A stretch of 64,000 bases of DNA from Polytrichum commune (taxonomy: Eukaryota > Streptophyta > Polytrichopsida > Polytrichales > Polytrichaceae): contig OX485804.1 in the NCBI GenBank assembly GCA_950295325.1, positions 30,316,001 to 30,380,000 on the forward strand, given 5' to 3'. A program made the translations under genes and the position numbers. The notes beneath the pieces were generated by a model. That model ran no database searches. It saw only the letters and a program-made list of their open reading frames with translations, and was not told the origin of the DNA. Of the stretch, positions 58,503-64,000 are shown piece after piece (positions within the stretch are counted from its first letter, which is position 1; each line of letters starts with the position of its first letter).

Positions 58503-59150
58503 CTACACTAAATATTGTATTTAGTGCCCCAGGCTAGATCACATCTTCGTTTGGCTGGGCCCCGCCCCTCCCACGCCTCCTTCACTGCCCAATTTTCCCG
58601 CCTGCACATGCGTAGGAGCTCTCCCTTGTTGGGAACCAATGTGACAATAGAGTTATCCTTTAACTCAACCGGAGTTTTAGTAGGGAGTTGGTTGTTTCAC
58701 ATGCATAGCTTTCCATGTTCGGTAAGTTTTGGGTGCATGCTTGGAGTCAATGTGGAGGTTTGGACGATGGACATTCCATATCGGTTCATTGGACACCAAA
58801 CTCATTTTGGCATGCACCCAAAACTTACCGAACATGGAAAGTTATGCATGCGAAACAACCAACTCCCTACTAAAACTCCGGTTGAGTTAAAGGATAACTC
58901 TAATACCCGGTCAAAATTACAATTATTCAAGTTGACATCACTTTGATTATTCCCAAGTTAAATCGATGGAGATTCCTTCACGTGCCAAAGGAGCTTAATG
59001 GCCTAAGTGACCGGATATCGTCACATTGATTCCCAACGAGGAAGAGTTCCCACGCATGATGACTGGGCAATGAAGGGGAGGCGTGGGAGGGTGGGGCCCA
59101 GCCGAATGTAAACGAAGATGTGATCTAGCCCGGGGGGCGTCTTCAGTGAC
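58503..59150. mobile_element. large foldback element with nested inverted repeats
   Basis: Outer arms of about 115 bp (about 58527-58643 and 59008-59140) pair through GCTAGATCACATCTTCGTTT, GGCTGGGCCCC, CTCCCACGCCTCC and TTGGGAA.CAATGTGAC. Nested inside, arms 58648-58740 and 58810-58902 pair at 91 of 93 positions with a 69-nt loop. The left terminus (58503) begins CTACACTAAATATTG, as in M1 MITEs; the right terminus is less clear (TCAGTGACACTTAC). A 143-aa open frame (58515-58946) spans the hairpin and is not a gene. Confidence 0.8.
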
Positions 59151-61621
59151 ACTTACTATTTGAAGTTCCACCATATTGTACATCTTTTTATTATTCGTGT
59201 ACGTTTTCACCAAGTAACAATGTTATTAATTGTCGTTGTTTGTCCAAACAACCAATTTGACGTTTGTTGGCCAAAAAAGGAAAGAAAGATATACAAGTAA
59301 ATAGGCCTACCCTAGCTAGCGTCGCGTAATCATTCCAAATAGTACGTGACACCAAAAACAATATGTATGGGTGCCTACATTACAAAATTGAAAACAATCT
59401 CATGTGACAACACAAGGAAAGGTCCCCAGAAACCAAGGAATCTGGGACTCAAAAGGTGGAAAGGTGGATCACAAGGATATGGCTTCCTCTAGACTCAACC
59501 ACCTGGTGGATTATCCTCTTGTCACCTCGGATCATTGTCGCCATCCAGCGAATGGGATGATGCCATGTGGCGCACCAGAATATCCACCCAGACGGGGCCT
59601 CCTTTATGACTCAGCACCCCCCTGGTTTGGGGGCCTTGAACATGCTCATTGCTCATTGTACAGGGAACGAGGGAATATTGATTGGGAGCTTCGTGGAGGG
59701 GATTGGGTGTCAGTCAGGCGCATGACGTGGCACGTGACGTGGGAGCTTGGAGGGAACCTCCGCCACTTTTATCATCAATCTATGTATGGAGGTACCCTCC
59801 AACTCCAAACTCCGTAGTATCACACCTATGGCAACCAAAGTGCACGTGATATTACGGAGTTTTGTAGTGTTAACATGGATGGATACGTGATACTCTAGAA
59901 TTAGTGTAGCATGTGACACTATGGAATAACACAAAGTGCGACATTTTAATGGTGTGGTGTGGTGTGGTGTGGTCCACTCCACTTGGCCTTCCCAGGCAAT
60001 GTGGCATATGCATGCGCCAACATTCGACATGTGGCATCATACGAAGAAGAAGAAGTTTAAATCCCCAGCAAGCATCCCATTGTTGGATCTTGTAGGTGTC
60101 ATAGGAATGTCAAAATGTGAATCCTCGCATTGCATGATTGCAGCATGCATGTTCAAAGCTCAGGGGACAAAAACTTCGCGACACTGCTCAGAAGAGGTAG
60201 TAATGCTTGCTGGTCTTATTGTGCAATCATAATACAAGCAACATGTTTCCCCACATAATTTGTGATGCACTTCAAGTTCTTACATTGAGGGTCCAACATC
60301 AAAGCCAACATGTTGTATGCCTTGCTAGCATCAAAACATGTAGCAAAGGACCAAAAACCTCAAAATTTGTATGCCCTCATGTGTCATTTAGGCATATAGA
60401 ATCTCAAACTCAGAATTTGTTGATCCACAATCAAGAGGGGGCACCACTATTGGCTCTTCCCATTGTCCATAATGTCCTACGTCCATCATTGGTTTCTCCA
60501 ATCCTTTAACGACAAGTTCAAGCAATGCACCGCATACCAGTGCCAATATGAGTGTGGCCATTCATGGCTAATATTGCTAGCCGCATTTTTTATGGCCATT
60601 GCAATGTCGACACTTGGACAACATCTTTTAGGTCCACTTCAACATTATATCATTTGACCTTGGTGGCGATGTAGTTGGCGGCCTTTATGCTACCGGTTGT
60701 GTCAATTGAACCAAAAGAACACATCATCTGTAGGACAAGTTTGCATGACGTTCATCAAAGGCCGGTACACAACTTTCTCTCATCCATCCGAACAAATAAT
60801 GCAATCATATTTGTGGATGGATGGCTTTGTCCTCAACTTATTTATTTTGAGTATACTACTATACATCCTCAAGTAAATTTTTGTGCTTTGCATGATAGAA
60901 TGGCGGTTTTATAAAGTCTTGCTTTGCTAGTTGCATTCACGACCTCCATAAATGCAAGATGGTGGACATTATTAATATGGATATTAGCCTCATAGAAGGC
61001 TTGTGACCATTTCGTATCCAACTCATATTTCTTGGAATCTTACATGCCTTTCCTTAGGCCCATTTGACGTTGGGAACGTATGTGGGGTTCGGGAGTTTGT
61101 TTGAACATTGCTTCCCTTGCTACTAATGGTCCGGGGGACAATGAAGCAATTTGATTTTTGTTCGCGTTGGATTATTCCCCGCATAAGACTTATTGTTGGG
61201 AGTTGACTACATCATCTCTTAATCCTCAATGTAATCATCCAAAAATGCCAGCTACACATTGTTACACCTAGACAATAAAACTTTGACAACCTACCCTTGA
61301 CATTGCACAATGCCACACCCCTCATCTTGTTATCGTCTTTTTCTTTTTTTTGGTATCCCAAATGGTGGGATGAGCCCTTGGACTGCTAGATATCCAAGAT
61401 CAAGGATAGTATAAAGAGTTTTTAGTTTTTTTCTGGCTTCTTAAGGGGAGATTTCAAATAGTTAGTAGGTGTATATCTTTGACATGTACTTGTCTGTTAT
61501 TTTTTTGTATCTTTATTACCCTTTGTTATGATACAATATTTATCTTTGTTAAATACAAACAATTGTTGGCTCTTTTCCCTTTTTCTATTTCATGCCCGCT
61601 AAATCCATGGGCCCATCTACA
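59151..61621. other. intergenic, no gene supported
   Basis: A GC-richer stretch with a 137-aa frame (59404-59817) has no domain I recognise. A GGTGT pentamer repeat is at 59951-59973. The minus strand at 61000-60200 gives weakly protein-like text in broken frames; I could not assign it. Confidence 0.4.
59807..59862. repeat. 17-bp-arm hairpin
   Basis: Arms 59807-59823 and 59846-59862 pair at 16 of 17 positions (AAACTCCGTA.TATCAC) around a 22-nt loop. Isolated; possibly a MITE remnant. Confidence 0.7.
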
Positions 61622-61925
61622 TATGGAGTTGACTACTTAGATAATTAGTCGACTGAATAATCGATTGCTAATATGAAAAATTGACTAGGAAGATGATCGT
61701 TCGCTTGAGCAGTTGACTAGAGGGCCGACTACCTATATGCATTCAACTTCTACTATGACAGTTTACAACTCCCAATAATAATCGACCATAGGGTTGACTA
61801 CTCATATGTAGTCAATTAGAGGACCAACTACTTATGTGCAGTCGACTACCATAATAGCAGTCAATCGCAAAGTTGATTGCCATCAAGCAGTTGATTGCAA
61901 AGTCAATTGCTATCGTAGTAGTTGA
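61622..61925. repeat. degenerate GTCGACTA/CAATTGC array
   Basis: The motifs AGTTGACTA, AGTCGACTA, GTTGACTACTCATATG and CAGTTGATTGCAAAGT recur every 15-35 bp for about 300 bp, with CGACTA and TAGTCG in both orientations. No strict unit length. Confidence 0.65.
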
Positions 61926-62604
61926 CTTTCCAGTGACACTTTTAAAAACACATGATGATAATTTTATTTTGATTTTTTCCATGAGTAATGCCCTTTGAGC
62001 ATCACGCCAAACATGACGTGATGCCACATGCTACATCACGTCCATTGGCACATTTTGGTTCACATGCTTATGGAGTTGTTCATTTTGAGAATCCATACAC
62101 ACGACGCATTTCCAAGATGGATCGTGTTACCATGCATAAATCTTTAAACGAGTCACATTGGCATGAGCTTTGAAATCATCCTTTGATCTAAATTCGAGGT
62201 CCTAAATCCCGTCCGTAAACAATTTCAGATGTAGGTTGGAAAACCAATTTTGATACCTACAAACCCTCCACAAACAATTCATAGAGTCATAGGACGACAA
62301 GAAGTTGATCACTGGAAGACCACAAAGTTAATCACTCTAACATGCCAAATGAAGTTTTTGTTAATCCACCTAGCCATGGAGTGGTTATAATACGTGGAAT
62401 GGAGGCATCCAAGTGTCCACGTGTAATGGGGTACTTACTAAGTTTGAAGTTAGGGGATGTTGAACACAATGGGATGTGATAATTGAGATTATCAAGAAAG
62501 TTGACGTTCAAGAATTGGGATGGGCAAGTGAGATGCTATCGTGGCAAGCAATCATGGCAAGAAGTTGCCACTATTGAATGCTCGGCCTCGTGCATGCCCA
62601 AAGC
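61926..62604. other. intergenic, no gene seen
   Basis: One perfect 8-bp stem (GCATCACG...CGTGATGC, about 61999-62024). No coding frame with domain character. Confidence 0.4.
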
Positions 62605-64000
62605 ACAGTCCGGGGGAGTTCTATACAAAAATCGGTACATTTCCTACCTTTTATAAAACGGTTCGGATGTCTTTCTTTTCACTCGGAAGCTACCGGAAGC
62701 CAGTTTTTTTTCTTGGTTAAATTCCAAAATTTATCTTTACCATTCAGTAAATTTTCAGGTTTCTAAAATTTACTTTGGTATATATTTCCGAAGTTAAGTA
62801 TAGTAAGTCGGATTTAAATTGGTGTTGTGCTTTTAAGGGAGTAAATTTGTGTTGAAAGAAATCCCAAGTATCCCGAGAAGGAGTTGAACCTTGCCAAGCC
62901 CTCACTATCTTGGGGCCAAGAATGTAGCCTTTGAAAAATGTATGGATCCAAAAGGGTGCATACATTTTTTTAGAGGTTGGTTAGTACAACAATACATGCA
63001 ACCTTGAAACTAATCGACGTCCTTAGAATTGGGAACATAATTGAAGTTATTGAACAAAAAACATCACTTGCAAACATATAACATGAATGGTTGGCATATA
63101 GGAACCGGTACTTAGTTCCATTTTTTCACAAAGGAATTACCTCTTCAATGATATTATCAAAGTTCTCATTTGGCCCCTCCCAAGAAATTCTAAGAATAGC
63201 TTCCAAAATTTTGCCTCCAACCGAGCGGGCCTTGAATCACTCACAACCGACACCTGAATGTGATCCCCCAAACCAGCATAAGCACCACAACTTACAATCA
63301 ACCCACCAACATGCAAATCCAACATAAATGTTCCTCAAACCTCCATGCATCCGCAAACATCATCACTTGACCTACAATCAATCTATTGTGAAGACATGGC
63401 CACAATCACCATAACTACTATTACCCACAATTGCAAAACCAAAAGAAAAGATGAAAAAAAAACAACATTTTAGCACTTAATTCAATGTACCCTTCAATGA
63501 GATTGACAAGTGGTGCAAGATCGGAAGCCACCCACTAAGCTTGAAGCCAAACAAGAAACTTGAAAACATCAATTGAAAATACAATAGGAGAAGCGGAAGC
63601 TTATAGCATGAATGGGGTAGAGAGGCAAACCCTAATGGAGGAGTGAGGGACTTTGCCCAAGGAGCTCAAACTCTTCTTATACTTGTGAGAGAGGGCCCCT
63701 GGCTTCTTAGAGCCTCAAAACCCTAATTTGCCTAGCAACAACAAAACCAACCATAAATTAGCCTCCATGGTTTTTGACCTTATGAGTCATGATTCTAGCA
63801 TTACCCCAGTAACATTTCCGCCCTATCTCTAGTCCCTTCAGCTACTAGCCTAAAATTAAAAAATTGACTCGGTAAATATCCCGAACTATGATGCCTCAAC
63901 CGGCCATATTGCCGGTCTATTCTCCCTTGAACCGGTTAATTTCCGACGTCGACAATTTTACATCGGTACCTCATCCAAATCATTGTGAACTCATTCGAAA
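62605..64000. mobile_element. second copy of the MULE-like element, truncated by the window end
   Basis: Starts CAGTCCGGGGGAGTT and shares the left subterminal array (TCGGTACATTTCC, CTCGGAAGCTACC, TTCCGAAGTTAAG) and, from about 63640, the right part (GGAGGAGTGAG, CTTATACTTGTGAGAGAGGG, TTTCCGCCCTATC, ATGATGCCTCAACCGGCCAT, AACCGGTTAATTTCCGAC) with 2567-4038. The middle (62900-63600) is unrelated and lacks the 46-bp minisatellite. It lacks the inserted hairpin arm. The right terminus and target duplication lie beyond 64000. Confidence 0.75.

Noticed and set aside
58515-58946. 143-aa plus-strand open frame
   Set aside because: It runs through both arms of a foldback hairpin; open because of the inverted repeat, no domain.
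59404-59817. 137-aa plus-strand open frame
   Set aside because: No recognisable domain, no introns or partners; kept only as a note in the flank description.
2567-64000. Reading the repeats at 2.6-4.0 kb and 62.6-64 kb as the two LTRs of one retrotransposon
   Set aside because: They are about 60 kb apart with two host genes and unrelated elements between, have different middles, and the left copy has its own 9-bp target duplication.
1-64000. CRISPR arrays, bacterial operons, tRNA or rRNA genes
   Set aside because: No regularly spaced repeat-spacer array, no operon-like gene packing and no recognisable tRNA or rRNA was found; the window is eukaryotic.

Overview
This is a repeat-dominated window from a eukaryotic nuclear genome, most likely a land plant. 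The two credible genes have GT-AG introns, and the rest is layered plant-type transposon debris: hAT, MULE-like, CACTA-like, LINE, SINE-like and many TIR elements. The gene content suggests a seed-free plant (bryophyte, lycophyte or fern), but that is inference; the sequence does not name the species.

The only gene-dense island is 10-21 kb. A plus-strand gene (CDS 12452-14618, two coding exons, 333 aa) encodes a pipsqueak + CENP-B type helix-turn-helix protein without a transposase catalytic domain. Convergent to it, a minus-strand gene (CDS 20030-16665, four coding exons in consistent phase, 278 aa) encodes a soluble, probably helical protein of no family I recognise. Both have tandem duplications in their upstream or intronic DNA, and a 417-bp TIR element lies between their 3' ends.

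0-10 kb: a GC-rich tract extraordinarily dense in perfect short hairpins (about 2180-2567 and 4061-4789) is split by a MULE-like element (2567-4038) with an exact 9-bp target duplication and arrays of a TCGGT..CCGA motif at both ends. A second copy of that element starts at 62605 and runs off the window. A decayed hAT transposase (6290-7560) is interrupted by a 418-bp TIR element. A decayed minus-strand ORF follows at 7860-8730.

21-33 kb: no gene. It holds dispersed TIR elements (several families whose ends begin CTACAC), degenerate tandem segments, and two copies of a SINE-like retroposon, each with target duplications and an uninterrupted paralogous 'empty site' nearby. 33-51 kb: a decayed plus-strand LINE (34490-37130), a degenerate array of palindromic GGTAGC-type motifs (38.1-39.1 kb), a mini-CACTA with a 3-bp duplication, a 44-bp minisatellite (43.7-44.1 kb), a minus-strand LINE of another type split into two parts (49660-48590 and 46840-45985) by about 1.7 kb of other DNA, and a GC-rich gag-like or coiled-coil pseudogene (51377-49662). 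51-64 kb: no gene; dispersed repeats, a large foldback element (58503-59150) with near-perfect inner arms related to a hairpin inside the MULE-like element, and a GTCGACTA-type array (61.6-61.9 kb).

All coordinates for repeats were read by eye and may be off by a few bases. Intron boundaries are inferred from splice consensus and phase, not from transcripts.
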